Shown here: piece by piece, positions 33,685-43,010 of the stretch
How the letters are laid out: the number at the start of each line of letters is the position of its first letter
Numbering within the stretch: position 1 is the stretch's first letter
Source: an uncultured Acidobacteriota bacterium
GTDB lineage: Bacteria; Acidobacteriota; Terriglobia; Bryobacterales; Bryobacteraceae
Reading direction: 5' to 3'
Length of the DNA stretch: 64,000 bases
Assembly (NCBI GenBank): GCA_902826685.1
Contig: CADEFT010000034.1
Location: forward strand, 1-64,000
The notes under the pieces: model-generated
What the model was told of the DNA's origin: nothing
Database searches by the model: none
Seen by the model: only the letters and a program-made list of their open reading frames with translations
Translations under genes and position numbers: made by a program

Positions 33685-35015
33685 AGACCTTCCTTGTCGT
33701 GTGGGCCGGGCAGTTGGTTTCGCTGCTTGGCTCCGGCCTCACCGGTTTCGCGCTGGGCTTGTGGGTGCTGCAACAGACGGGCTCGGTGGCCGATTTCGCG
33801 CTGGTCTCGGTTTGCACCGTGTTGCCGGGTGTCTTGTTCTCTCCGCTGGCGGGAGCGCTGGTGGATCGTTGGGATCGCCGGCTCACGATGCTGGTGAGTG
33901 AATGCGGCGCTTGCCTGGCGACACTGCTGCTGGCCGTACTGCTTCAAAGCGGTCAATTGCAGACGTGGCACATCTACGGCGCGATGTGCGTCATTTCGAC
34001 GCTGGCGGCCTTTCAGTGGCCTGCCTATACCGCCGCCACCACACTGATGGCGCCGCGCGAGCATTTGGCCAACGCAAGCGGCCTGGTGCAACTGGCGCAC
34101 GGACTCGCCAAGACCGGCGCTCCGGTGCTGGCCGGAATCATGGTTTCCAACGTGCATATCGGCTTGAGTGGAGTGCTGTTCCTCGACACACTCTCCTACG
34201 TGTTCGCGGCGGCGACGCTGCTGCTGGTGCGCTTTCCCGCGCCACCGCCACGTGCGCAGCCAGCGTCGCTGGCCGGCGATATCGTCGAAGGTTGGGCGTT
34301 CCTGCTGGCACGGCCCGCCATCCTTGGGCTCATGCTGCTGCTGGCCGCCACCAATTTCATGATGGGTATGATCATGGTGCTGACCGCGCCGCTGGTACTC
34401 TCGTTCGCCAACGCCGCCGTGCTGGGCACGGTGATGTCGGTGGCGGGAATGGGTATGTTCGCGGGCAGCGCCGGCATCAGCGTTTGGGGTGGACCCAAAC
34501 GGCGCATGCCCGCCGTGCTGGGCTTTCTTGCGCTCTCGGGAATCGCTTTGCTGCCGGCCGGACTGCCGCCCTCGGCGCCGCTGCTGGCGGCGGGCGCCTT
34601 TGTGTTCATGTTGGGCGTGCCGGTGATCAACAGTTGCAGTCAGGCCATCCTGCAGTGCAAAGTGCCGCCGCTGCTGCAGGGCCGCGTCTTTTCGGCCACC
34701 GGTATGGTGGTTTCGTCTTCGTTGCCGCTGGCCTTCGTCCTGGCCGGTCCCCTGGCGGACCGCGTTTTCGAGCCACTGCTGGTCAAGGCCGTTCCCTGCG
34801 GTCTGAACCTGGCCGCGATCGTCGGCGGCGGTCCCGGCCGCGGCGTGGCGCTCATGTTCGTACTGTGCGGCCTGCTGCTCATCGCCGTGGCGCTGGGTGG
34901 ATGGCTGTGGCGGCCGCTGCGGCGGTTGGAATCGGATCTGCCCGATGCCGAAATCACCGCGCGAATCATTCGCTTCGAACCGGAAACGAATCTCTCCTCG
35001 CCCTCACTAAGCTGA
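33681..35015 (+). CDS. MFS exporter in biosynthetic operon
   Basis: A 444-residue major-facilitator protein with about 10-12 membrane helices and the MFS motif A between helices 2 and 3 ('GALVDRWDRR'). It resembles the MFS transporters found beside many siderophore and peptide synthetases. It probably moves the product (or a precursor) across the inner membrane by proton antiport. The ATG overlaps the NRPS stop by four bases, so it is co-translated with the assembly line. Together with the ABC/LolA/barrel set upstream, the operon encodes two inner-membrane transport routes. Confidence 0.93.
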   Translation: MKTFLVVWAGQLVSLLGSGLTGFALGLWVLQQTGSVADFALVSVCTVLPGVLFSPLAGALVDRWDRRLTMLVSECGACLATLLLAVLLQSGQLQTWHIYGAMCVISTLAAFQWPAYTAATTLMAPREHLANASGLVQLAHGLAKTGAPVLAGIMVSNVHIGLSGVLFLDTLSYVFAAATLLLVRFPAPPPRAQPASLAGDIVEGWAFLLARPAILGLMLLLAATNFMMGMIMVLTAPLVLSFANAAVLGTVMSVAGMGMFAGSAGISVWGGPKRRMPAVLGFLALSGIALLPAGLPPSAPLLAAGAFVFMLGVPVINSCSQAILQCKVPPLLQGRVFSATGMVVSSSLPLAFVLAGPLADRVFEPLLVKAVPCGLNLAAIVGGGPGRGVALMFVLCGLLLIAVALGGWLWRPLRRLESDLPDAEITARIIRFEPETNLSSPSLS

Positions 35016-35064
35016 CGAAGTCCCGATTGAGACTTCCGAAGCAACCAAAATTCAGGAGCGAGCA

Positions 35065-35274
35065 ATGAGCCAAGACAACGAACAGGACAATACTGTCTAC
35101 AAAGTGGTTGTGAACCACGAAGAGCAGTATTCCATTTGGCCGGTGCACAAAGCCAATCCGCTGGGCTGGCGCGATGGCGGCAAATCCGGCGCCAGACAGG
35201 AATGCCTTTCCTTCATCAAGGACGTCTGGACCGACATGCGTCCGTTGAGCCTCCGCCTTCGCAGCAACGCCTGA
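35065..35274 (+). CDS. MbtH-like NRPS chaperone
   Basis: A 69-residue MbtH family protein that binds A domains and promotes their folding and activity. The hallmark residues are present: 'NHEEQYSIWP', 'GWRDGGKSG', 'CLSFIKDVWTDMRPLSLR'. The three conserved tryptophans are intact. A good ribosome binding site (AGGAG) stands before the ATG. It lies between the MFS gene and the second NRPS gene, so one MbtH is likely to serve all five A domains. Confidence 0.98.
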   Translation: MSQDNEQDNTVYKVVVNHEEQYSIWPVHKANPLGWRDGGKSGARQECLSFIKDVWTDMRPLSLRLRSNA

Positions 35275-35299
35275 AACCCGCGCCAGGAGCCGTATTCCC

Positions 35300-38200
35300 A
35301 TGACCAACGTTCAGGACATCTATCCGCTCTCGCCCATGCAGCAGGGCATGCTGTTCCACAGCCAGCTTTCCACCGGCTCCGGCATGTACTTCACGCAGTT
35401 GAGCGGCACGCTGAAAGGGCGCCGCCGCGCGGAAGTTTTCCGCCAGGCCCTGGAACGCGCCATGGGACGCCATGCGGTTCTACGGACATCGTTTCTCTGG
35501 GAATCGCTGGATGAGCCCCTGCAGGTGGTTCACGCCGGCGCCGTGCTGCCGGTGGAAGAGCTGGACTGGAGCCGCCTGGAAAACGATGGCGAAGAGTTCG
35601 GCAAGCTGTTGGAAGCGGACCGCCGCCGCGGCTTCGATCATGGGTCGGCGCCGTTGATGCGGCTGACGCTGGTGCAATGTGCCGGTGACGAGTTCCGATT
35701 CATCTGGAGCCACCATCACATCCTGCTCGATGGCTGGAGCTTCTCGCTGCTCATGCGCGAACTGCTGCTCGATTGCGACGCGTTGCTCTCGGGCCGCGAG
35801 CAATCTTTCCCTTCGGCTCGACCCTACCGCGACTATGTGGCGTGGCTGCAGCGGCAGGATTCAAGCGCGGCGGAGAAGTATTGGCGCCGCACGCTGGCGG
35901 GCTTTCGCGAGCCCTCATTCATCGCCGCCGAGCCGCGCCGGGGCGTGGAAGCCGGCCATGGTCTTTGTGAACGGACTCTGCCCGAAGCTCTTTCCGCGCG
36001 CCTCACCGGCGCCGCCCGCCGGCGCCAGGTGACGTTAAACACGATGGTGCAGGCCGCCTGGGCGCTGGTGCTGGCCTCGGCTTCCGGAAAGCGCGATGTG
36101 GTTTTCGGCTCGGTCGTTTCCGGCCGGCCGGCGGAACTGCCGGGGGTCGAAAACATGACCGGGTTATTCATCAATGTCCTGCCGGTTCGCGAAACACTGG
36201 ACGGCGGGCAGACCGTGGCGGCGTGGCTTGAGCGGATGCAGGCGAGCCAGCTCGAATCGCGCCAGTTTGAATACGCGGCGCTGATCGACATTCAGAGTTG
36301 GAGCGAACTCGGCCGGGGAACGCCGCTGTTCGACAGCATCGTGGTCTTTGAAAACTATCCGGCGCTTTCGAGCGCCGCCAATGTCGAAGATCTCCGGTTC
36401 TTCGAGAAAGCCAACTATCCGGTGACATTGATTGCCCGGCCGGGCGACCGGTTCGAGCTTTCGATCAATCACGATCCCCGGTTTGTCTCCAACGAATCGG
36501 CGCGATCCCTGCTCGAACGGATGGAAACCGTGCTCGACCAGCTTGCCGCCGATGAAACCCGCACACTGGGCGAGATCCAGTTGGCCGCGGCGGGCTTGTC
36601 GAACGACACCGCTACCGCATATCCGAAAGACAAAAGCGCCGCCGCCCTGTTCGAAGCCCGAGCGGCGGAGGATCCCGAAGCCATCGCAGTGAGTTTCGGC
36701 GGCCGTGTTCTAACCCGCGGCGAACTCAACCGGCAGGCCAATCAGATGGCTCACCTGCTGCGCCAGTGTGGCGTGCGGACCGGCAGCGCCGTCGCTCTCT
36801 TCCTCAACCGCTCCATCGAATCGGTGGTGGCCACGCTCGCCGTGGTCAAGGCGGGCGGCGTGTATGTCCCGCTCGATCCCGGCTATCCGCAAGAGCGGCT
36901 GCGGTTCATGCTGGCCGACACGCAGGCGCCGGTGCTGATCACCACGGCGGAGTTCGAGGGCCGGCTACCCGCCTACAGCGGAACCATTCTCTGTCTGGAT
37001 TGCGACGCCGCCACGCTCGACGCACAGCCGGCGGGAAACCTTGACGTTCCGGTTTCAGGCGACGACATTGCCTACCTGATGTACACTTCCGGATCCACCG
37101 GCAAGCCCAAGGGCATCGCCATTCGCCACGGCTCTATCGCGCGGCTGATTCTGAATACCAACTACATCCAACTGGAGTCCAGCGATCGAGTGGCTCACGT
37201 TTCAAACCCCTGCTTCGACGCCGCGACTTTTGAGATCTGGGGTGCGCTGTTTTCCGGCGCTTGCTTGATTGGCATCGACAAAGACGTGGCTCTTTCGCCC
37301 GCCGACTTTGCAGCCCAGCTTCGCACCGGGCGCGTTACGACCGTCTTTCTGACGACGGCGCTCTTCAACCGGCTGGCGGCCGATACCCCAGAGGTGTTCG
37401 GCACGCTGCGCCACGTTTTGTTCGGGGGCGAGTCCTGCGACGTGAACTCCATCCGCCGTGTGCTGGAACATGGCAAGCCGCAACACCTGCTACACGTTTA
37501 CGGTCCCACCGAAAGCACCACGTTCGCGACGTGGTTCGAGATCGAGAGCATGGCGGCCACAGCCACCACGGCTCCCATCGGACGGGCGCTTTCAAACACC
37601 ACGCTCCACGTACTCGATTCCACCATGCAGCCCGTTCCCACGGGCGTGGTGGCGGAACTCTACATCGGCGGCGACGGGCTCGCCACCGGCTACGCGTCGC
37701 GGCCGGATCTCACCGCCGCGGCGTTCGTTCCGAATCCGTTCGGACCGGAGCCGGGCAGCCGTCTCTACCGCACCGGCGACCTGGTGCGATGCCTGGAAGA
37801 CGGCGTTCTGGAATTCGCGGGCCGCGTGGATCACCAGGTCAAGATTCGCGGCTTCCGCATCGAGCCCGGTGAGGTGGAGGCCGTGCTCCGCCAACATTCC
37901 GGCGTCACGGAGTGCGCGGTGATCGTGCGCGAAGACAAACCCGGCGAGAAGCGCCTGGTGGCCTACTTCGCCTCGCACGATGGCGTCACCGCCCCTGAGC
38001 TTCGCGCCTGGGCCCGCGCCTCCATGCCCGAATACATGGTGCCCGCCGCCTGGACCGCGGTGCCGCAACTGCCGCTCAACTCAAACGGGAAGGTGGATCG
38101 CGCGGCTCTGCCCGCTCCCGATTTCAGCGGTGGCGGAGAGGATCACGTGCACCCGCGCAACGCAGTCCAAAAGATCGCGGCCGATATCTGCGCGGAAGTC

Positions 38201-38446
38201 CTGAGCCTCGATCGCGTCAGCGTCACGGCGAATTTCTTCGACCTGGGCGGCCACTCACTTCTGGCCACGCAATTCATCTCGCGTCTGCGTGAGGTGTTCC
38301 AAGTGGAGATCCCTCTGCGGCACGCCTTCGAACATGCCACGGTGGCGGAGTTATGCGAAGCGCTCATGCGCGAGCCCGGACAGCGCGAGCGCCTGGAAGC
38401 CACGGCGGAAGTGTTGTTGGAAGTGGACGCGCTGCCCGCCGCCTAA
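35300..38446 (+). CDS. NRPS C-A-PCP, predicted Ile/Val module
   Basis: 1048 residues. C domain ~1-430 begins 'YPLSPMQQGMLFH', the DCL type that accepts a D-configured donor, which fits the E domain of the previous enzyme; the active motif is HHILLDG (~137). A domain ~450-940 with YTSGSTGKPKG (~594); the pocket reads D-A-F-F-L-G-V-T-F-K, a branched aliphatic (Ile/Val) type by my manual alignment. PCP ~955-1020 with LGGHSL. No epimerase, so the residue should stay L. AGGAG precedes the start. The stop lies ten bases before the next NRPS gene. Confidence 0.96.
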   Translation: MTNVQDIYPLSPMQQGMLFHSQLSTGSGMYFTQLSGTLKGRRRAEVFRQALERAMGRHAVLRTSFLWESLDEPLQVVHAGAVLPVEELDWSRLENDGEEFGKLLEADRRRGFDHGSAPLMRLTLVQCAGDEFRFIWSHHHILLDGWSFSLLMRELLLDCDALLSGREQSFPSARPYRDYVAWLQRQDSSAAEKYWRRTLAGFREPSFIAAEPRRGVEAGHGLCERTLPEALSARLTGAARRRQVTLNTMVQAAWALVLASASGKRDVVFGSVVSGRPAELPGVENMTGLFINVLPVRETLDGGQTVAAWLERMQASQLESRQFEYAALIDIQSWSELGRGTPLFDSIVVFENYPALSSAANVEDLRFFEKANYPVTLIARPGDRFELSINHDPRFVSNESARSLLERMETVLDQLAADETRTLGEIQLAAAGLSNDTATAYPKDKSAAALFEARAAEDPEAIAVSFGGRVLTRGELNRQANQMAHLLRQCGVRTGSAVALFLNRSIESVVATLAVVKAGGVYVPLDPGYPQERLRFMLADTQAPVLITTAEFEGRLPAYSGTILCLDCDAATLDAQPAGNLDVPVSGDDIAYLMYTSGSTGKPKGIAIRHGSIARLILNTNYIQLESSDRVAHVSNPCFDAATFEIWGALFSGACLIGIDKDVALSPADFAAQLRTGRVTTVFLTTALFNRLAADTPEVFGTLRHVLFGGESCDVNSIRRVLEHGKPQHLLHVYGPTESTTFATWFEIESMAATATTAPIGRALSNTTLHVLDSTMQPVPTGVVAELYIGGDGLATGYASRPDLTAAAFVPNPFGPEPGSRLYRTGDLVRCLEDGVLEFAGRVDHQVKIRGFRIEPGEVEAVLRQHSGVTECAVIVREDKPGEKRLVAYFASHDGVTAPELRAWARASMPEYMVPAAWTAVPQLPLNSNGKVDRAALPAPDFSGGGEDHVHPRNAVQKIAADICAEVLSLDRVSVTANFFDLGGHSLLATQFISRLREVFQVEIPLRHAFEHATVAELCEALMREPGQRERLEATAEVLLEVDALPAA

Positions 38447-38456
38447 CGGAGTAGAA

Positions 38457-41400
38457 ATGGCCTACGAACTCGATCGGAACAAGCGCGCGCTGGTGGAAGC
38501 GATGCTGCGCAAGAAGGGTATCGAATACTCGCGGGCGGGTACGATTCCCGCGCGGCCGGCCGGAACCGCCGCGCCGCTTTCCTTCGCCCAGCAGCGGCTC
38601 TGGTTCATTGAGCAACTGGAGAATGCGGGCGCGCTTTACAACATTCCAGCCGCCTTCCGCCTGCGCGGCCCACTCGACACGACGGCACTCGAAGACGCTC
38701 TGCGCGAAACCGTGAAACGCCATGAGACGCTGCGCACCGTCTTTCCTTCGGTGAATGGCGAAGCCGTTCCGGTGCTGCTGCCCGAAGTGGACATCGAATG
38801 GAGCCGCGACGATCTGCGCGGCGCCGGAGATCGCGAAACGCTGGCCATGGAACTGGCCCGTGAAGACGCGCGCCTTCCCTTCGATCTCGCCAACGGTCCG
38901 CTGCTGCGTGCCCGGCTCATCCGTCTGGACGAAGCCGATCACATCGTGGCGCTCACCATCCATCACATCGCCGCCGACGGCTGGTCGATGAAGGTGCTGG
39001 CGAGGGAACTATCCGGGTTTTCGAATGTGGAGCCGCTGCCCGTTCAGTACGGCGACTTCGCCGCGTGGCAGAGAGAATGGCTCACCGGGCCGGTGCTGGA
39101 GAAGCACCTGGCCTATTGGAAAGCCGCGCTCGAAGGCGCCCCCGGCTTTCTCGAGATTCCCACTGACCGTCCGCGCCCGGAGACTCAACAGTGGACCGGG
39201 GATCGCCACACGTTCCGTATCCCCGCCGCTACCGTGCAGGCCTTGAAAGCGCTGGCTGCCCGCCATGACGCCACGCTTTTCATGGTGTTGCTGGCGGCGT
39301 GGCAGACTCTGCTGTTCCGCTACACCGGCAAGACGGACATCGTCACCGGCAGTCCCGTGGCCAATCGCAACCTGCCGGAAATCGAAGGGCTCATTGGTTT
39401 CTTCGTGAACATGCTGGCGCTGCGCGGACGGCTGCGGCCGGAAGGCAGCTTCGCCGAACTGCTTGGCGAAACGCGCAACACCACGCTTGCGGCGTATGAA
39501 CACCAGGCGCTGCCATTCGAACGGCTGGTGGATGAACTGAAGATTCCACGCAATCTAAGCCGCACGCCGCTGTTTCAATCCGTGGTGGTTCTGCAGAATG
39601 CGTCCGAGGGCTTGTCGAAACTGGCGGGCAGGGAAGTGGAGGTCGTGCCCGTCGATACCGGCGTGGCGAAGTTCGATCTCACGCTCGATGTGACCGAAGA
39701 CGCGCAAGGTGCCACCGCCGCCATCGAGTACCGCACCGGTCTGTTCGATACGGACCGCATCGAACGCATGGCGTGCCACTACCTGAACCTGCTTGAAGCG
39801 GTCGTCGCGGATCCCGGAGCGCGCCTCTGCGACCTTCCGATGCTCACGCCGTGCGAATGGGCGCTGGCTACGCGCCGCGATACCCGTACGTTTCCCCTCG
39901 AATACCCGGGCATTCACCGTCAGTTCGAAGCGCAGGCGGCCCGTACGCCCGAGGCGCCCGCCGTCACGTTCGAAGGCCGCAGCCTCACTTACGCCGAACT
40001 CGACGGCCGGGCCAACGCCGTGGCACGCCGCCTGAAGGAACTCGGCGCGGGGCCGGAAGTGCGTGTGGGAATGTGTCTCGAACGATCGCTCGAAATGATT
40101 GTTGGCATCGTGGCGATCCTCAAGACTGGCGCGGCTTACGTTCCCATCGACCCCACCTGCCCGAAAGACCGTGTGGATTACATCCTGGCCGATTCGCAGG
40201 CGCCTATCCTCGTGGTGGACCGGTCGCGGCTTGAGCTCGGTGTGGAAGCGGCCATGCTCTGCATCGACGACATTTCCGGAACCGACGCGGCGTTCGGCTC
40301 GCTCGAAGTCTCACCGGACACCGCCGCTTACGTGATCTATACGTCGGGCTCTACCGGACGGCCGAAAGGCGTGGTGGTCGATCACCGCAACGTCCTGCGG
40401 TTGATGTCGGCCACACGCGATTGGTTCCACTTCGACGAAAGCGATGTCTGGACGCTGTTCCATTCCTACGCATTCGATTTTTCCGTCTGGGAAATCTGGG
40501 GCGCGCTGTTTTATGGCGGCCGGCTGGTAGTGGTGCCCTACTGGGTGGCGCGTGCGCCGGAGGCTTTCTACAAACTGCTGTGCGAAGAAAGCGTGACGGT
40601 GCTCAACCAGACGCCCTCCGCTTTCCGCCAATTGATGCGCACCGAAGAAGAGGCCGGCGTCAACCCCGCGCTCGCTCTGCGTTACGTCGTCTTCGGAGGC
40701 GAAGCGCTCGAACTGCAAAGCCTGCGGCAGTGGTATCAAAGCCATCCCAAATCGCCGCGCCTGGTGAACATGTACGGCATCACGGAGACCACGGTACACG
40801 TGACCTACCGTGCGCTGTCGCCCGCCGACCTCGATTGCGCGGGAAAGAGTTTCATCGGCGTGGGCATTCCCGATCTGCCCGTGTACCTGCTCGATGCGTT
40901 CCTGCAGCCGGTGCCCGTGGGCGTGCCCGGTGAGATCTTCGTGGGCGGCGCCGGCGTTGCGCGGGGATATCTCTTCCGGCCCGAACTCACGGCCACTCGC
41001 TTCATTCCGGACCCGTTCGGTGCCACTCCGGGTGCGCGGCTTTACCGCTCCGGCGATCTGGCCCGCATGCTGCCGGGCGGCGAGCTCGAGTACCTTGGCC
41101 GCATCGATCACCAGGTGAAGATTCGCGGCTTCCGCATCGAGACCGGCGAGATCGAAGCGGTGCTCAACCAGCATCCGGCGCTGGCAGGTTCGGCCGTCAT
41201 CGCCAGAACCGACCAGCCCGGCGAGCCGCGCCTCACGGCCTACGTTGTGGCGAAATCCGGAACGGCGCCTTCCACGTCCGATCTGCGCGCGCATCTCAAA
41301 CAGCAGCTTCCGGACTACATGGTGCCGGCCGCCTTCGTGTTCCTGGCGGCGCTGCCGCTTACCGGCAATGGAAAAGTAGATCGCCGCGCGCTGCCCGCGC

Positions 41401-43007
41401 CTGAAGCCGGCAACGCCGCGGACGACGCTTCCCACACAGCCCCGCGCACGCCAACCGAAGAGTCGCTGGCGGCGGTGTGGAGTCAGGTTCTGAGCATCCC
41501 GCGCGTGAGCGTTCACGACAACTTCTTCGAACTCGGCGGCGATTCGATTCTCAGCATTCAGGCCGTTTCGCGCGCCAATCAGGCCGGTGTGCGCGTCACC
41601 ACCCGCGATCTCTTCCAGCACCAGACCATCGCGTCACTGGCGGCGCTGGCCGATTCGAAGCGTGAATCGCTGCGCAAGGTTCTCGCGGTGGAGCCGGGGC
41701 CGGTGCCGCTCACTCCCATCCAGCGTTGGTTCTTCGAACAGAATCTCGCGCATCCCAATCATTGGAACCAGGCGGTATTGCTTGAGCTGCAACGGCCGAT
41801 CGGCACAGGCGTGTTGCAGAACGCGTTGAACGCCGTGGTACAAAATCACGACGCTTTCCGGCTGCGCTTTCACAGGGAAAACGGCGAGTGGCGTCAGATC
41901 GATGCCGGGTCCGCCGCGACGGTCGAACTAGAGAGCGGACCGGTGCTTGAGGATACGGCCGCGAAGCTGCACGCCTCGCTCGACCTCGCTCGCGGCCCAT
42001 TGATCCGTGCGGCCTACTTCGAGGACTCGGCCCGGCTGCTGATCGTGGCGCATCACCTGATTGTGGATGGCGTCTCATGGCGTGTGCTGGTGGAAGATCT
42101 GGAGATCGCCTGCGCCCAGTTGCTCGCCGGCCAACCGGTGGCGCTTCCCGCGAACACTTGCGCTTTCCAGGCGTGGGCCCGTCAATTGCCCGTGTACGCC
42201 GAATCCGCGGCGATCCGTCCAGAACTCGGCTACTGGCGCCAGCAGACGGCCGAGGTCTTCGAGAACCGCGACACCGAAGCGGACGCCCTTACCTGTTCCA
42301 TCGAACTGACCGGACCGCAAACGCAATCGCTGTTGCTCGAAGTGCCGAAGGCGTACCGCACGCAGATCAACGATGTGTTGCTGGCCGCGCTTTCCACCGC
42401 TTACGGCAACGACGTGCCGGTCGATCTCGAAGGCCACGGCCGCGAGGCGATTTTCGAAGACATCGACGCTTCGCGCTGCGTCGGCTGGTTCACCAGCATC
42501 TACCCCGTACACCTGCCGAAGCCCACGCGACCGGCGGAGACATTGAAGGCCGTGAAGGAAACGCTACGCCAGGTACCGCGCAACGGCATCGGCTACGGCA
42601 TCGGGCGATACCTGAGCCCGGAGCCTCTGCCCGCCGCGCATGCCAAGATCAGCTTCAACTACCTGGGGCGCTTTGACGAAGCCCCCGACGCCGCGCGGCT
42701 GTTCCGTGTGGTGCCGGGCGAATGGGGACCCGCCCATCATCCGGATGCCCTACGCCGCCATGAGATCGACATCACGGCCTGGATCGCCGGCGGCAGGCTG
42801 CGCGCCGGCTTCCGGCACCCGGCCCGCCAGGCCGCATTCGTCGAAGAACTGGCGAAGCGCTATCAAAGCGCACTCATCGAAATCATCGAACATTGCAAGA
42901 ACCCGGAAGCGGGCGGCTTTACGCCGTCGGACTTTCCGAAGGCGCGTGTGAGCCAGAAATCGCTCGACAAGCTGATGTCGAAGCTCGCCCCGGGCACCAA
43001 GAGGTAA
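38457..43007 (+). CDS. NRPS C-A-PCP-E, predicted D-Thr module
   Basis: About 1516 residues. C domain ~40-450 of the LCL type ('SFAQQRLWFIEQL', HHIAADG ~168). A domain ~480-980 with YTSGSTGRPKG (~627); the pocket reads D-F-W-N-V-G-M-V-H-K, one residue from the textbook Thr code DFWNIGMVHK. PCP ~1000-1060 with LGGDSI. E domain ~1075-1500 with HHLIVDGVSWRVL (~1198), 'LEGHGRE', 'VGWFTSI', 'FNYLGRF'. Expected residue: D-(allo-)Thr. I start at the ATG at 38457, after GGAG, because the open frame further upstream lies inside the previous gene. Confidence 0.96.
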   Translation: MAYELDRNKRALVEAMLRKKGIEYSRAGTIPARPAGTAAPLSFAQQRLWFIEQLENAGALYNIPAAFRLRGPLDTTALEDALRETVKRHETLRTVFPSVNGEAVPVLLPEVDIEWSRDDLRGAGDRETLAMELAREDARLPFDLANGPLLRARLIRLDEADHIVALTIHHIAADGWSMKVLARELSGFSNVEPLPVQYGDFAAWQREWLTGPVLEKHLAYWKAALEGAPGFLEIPTDRPRPETQQWTGDRHTFRIPAATVQALKALAARHDATLFMVLLAAWQTLLFRYTGKTDIVTGSPVANRNLPEIEGLIGFFVNMLALRGRLRPEGSFAELLGETRNTTLAAYEHQALPFERLVDELKIPRNLSRTPLFQSVVVLQNASEGLSKLAGREVEVVPVDTGVAKFDLTLDVTEDAQGATAAIEYRTGLFDTDRIERMACHYLNLLEAVVADPGARLCDLPMLTPCEWALATRRDTRTFPLEYPGIHRQFEAQAARTPEAPAVTFEGRSLTYAELDGRANAVARRLKELGAGPEVRVGMCLERSLEMIVGIVAILKTGAAYVPIDPTCPKDRVDYILADSQAPILVVDRSRLELGVEAAMLCIDDISGTDAAFGSLEVSPDTAAYVIYTSGSTGRPKGVVVDHRNVLRLMSATRDWFHFDESDVWTLFHSYAFDFSVWEIWGALFYGGRLVVVPYWVARAPEAFYKLLCEESVTVLNQTPSAFRQLMRTEEEAGVNPALALRYVVFGGEALELQSLRQWYQSHPKSPRLVNMYGITETTVHVTYRALSPADLDCAGKSFIGVGIPDLPVYLLDAFLQPVPVGVPGEIFVGGAGVARGYLFRPELTATRFIPDPFGATPGARLYRSGDLARMLPGGELEYLGRIDHQVKIRGFRIETGEIEAVLNQHPALAGSAVIARTDQPGEPRLTAYVVAKSGTAPSTSDLRAHLKQQLPDYMVPAAFVFLAALPLTGNGKVDRRALPAPEAGNAADDASHTAPRTPTEESLAAVWSQVLSIPRVSVHDNFFELGGDSILSIQAVSRANQAGVRVTTRDLFQHQTIASLAALADSKRESLRKVLAVEPGPVPLTPIQRWFFEQNLAHPNHWNQAVLLELQRPIGTGVLQNALNAVVQNHDAFRLRFHRENGEWRQIDAGSAATVELESGPVLEDTAAKLHASLDLARGPLIRAAYFEDSARLLIVAHHLIVDGVSWRVLVEDLEIACAQLLAGQPVALPANTCAFQAWARQLPVYAESAAIRPELGYWRQQTAEVFENRDTEADALTCSIELTGPQTQSLLLEVPKAYRTQINDVLLAALSTAYGNDVPVDLEGHGREAIFEDIDASRCVGWFTSIYPVHLPKPTRPAETLKAVKETLRQVPRNGIGYGIGRYLSPEPLPAAHAKISFNYLGRFDEAPDAARLFRVVPGEWGPAHHPDALRRHEIDITAWIAGGRLRAGFRHPARQAAFVEELAKRYQSALIEIIEHCKNPEAGGFTPSDFPKARVSQKSLDKLMSKLAPGTKR

Positions 43008-43010
43008 TTC

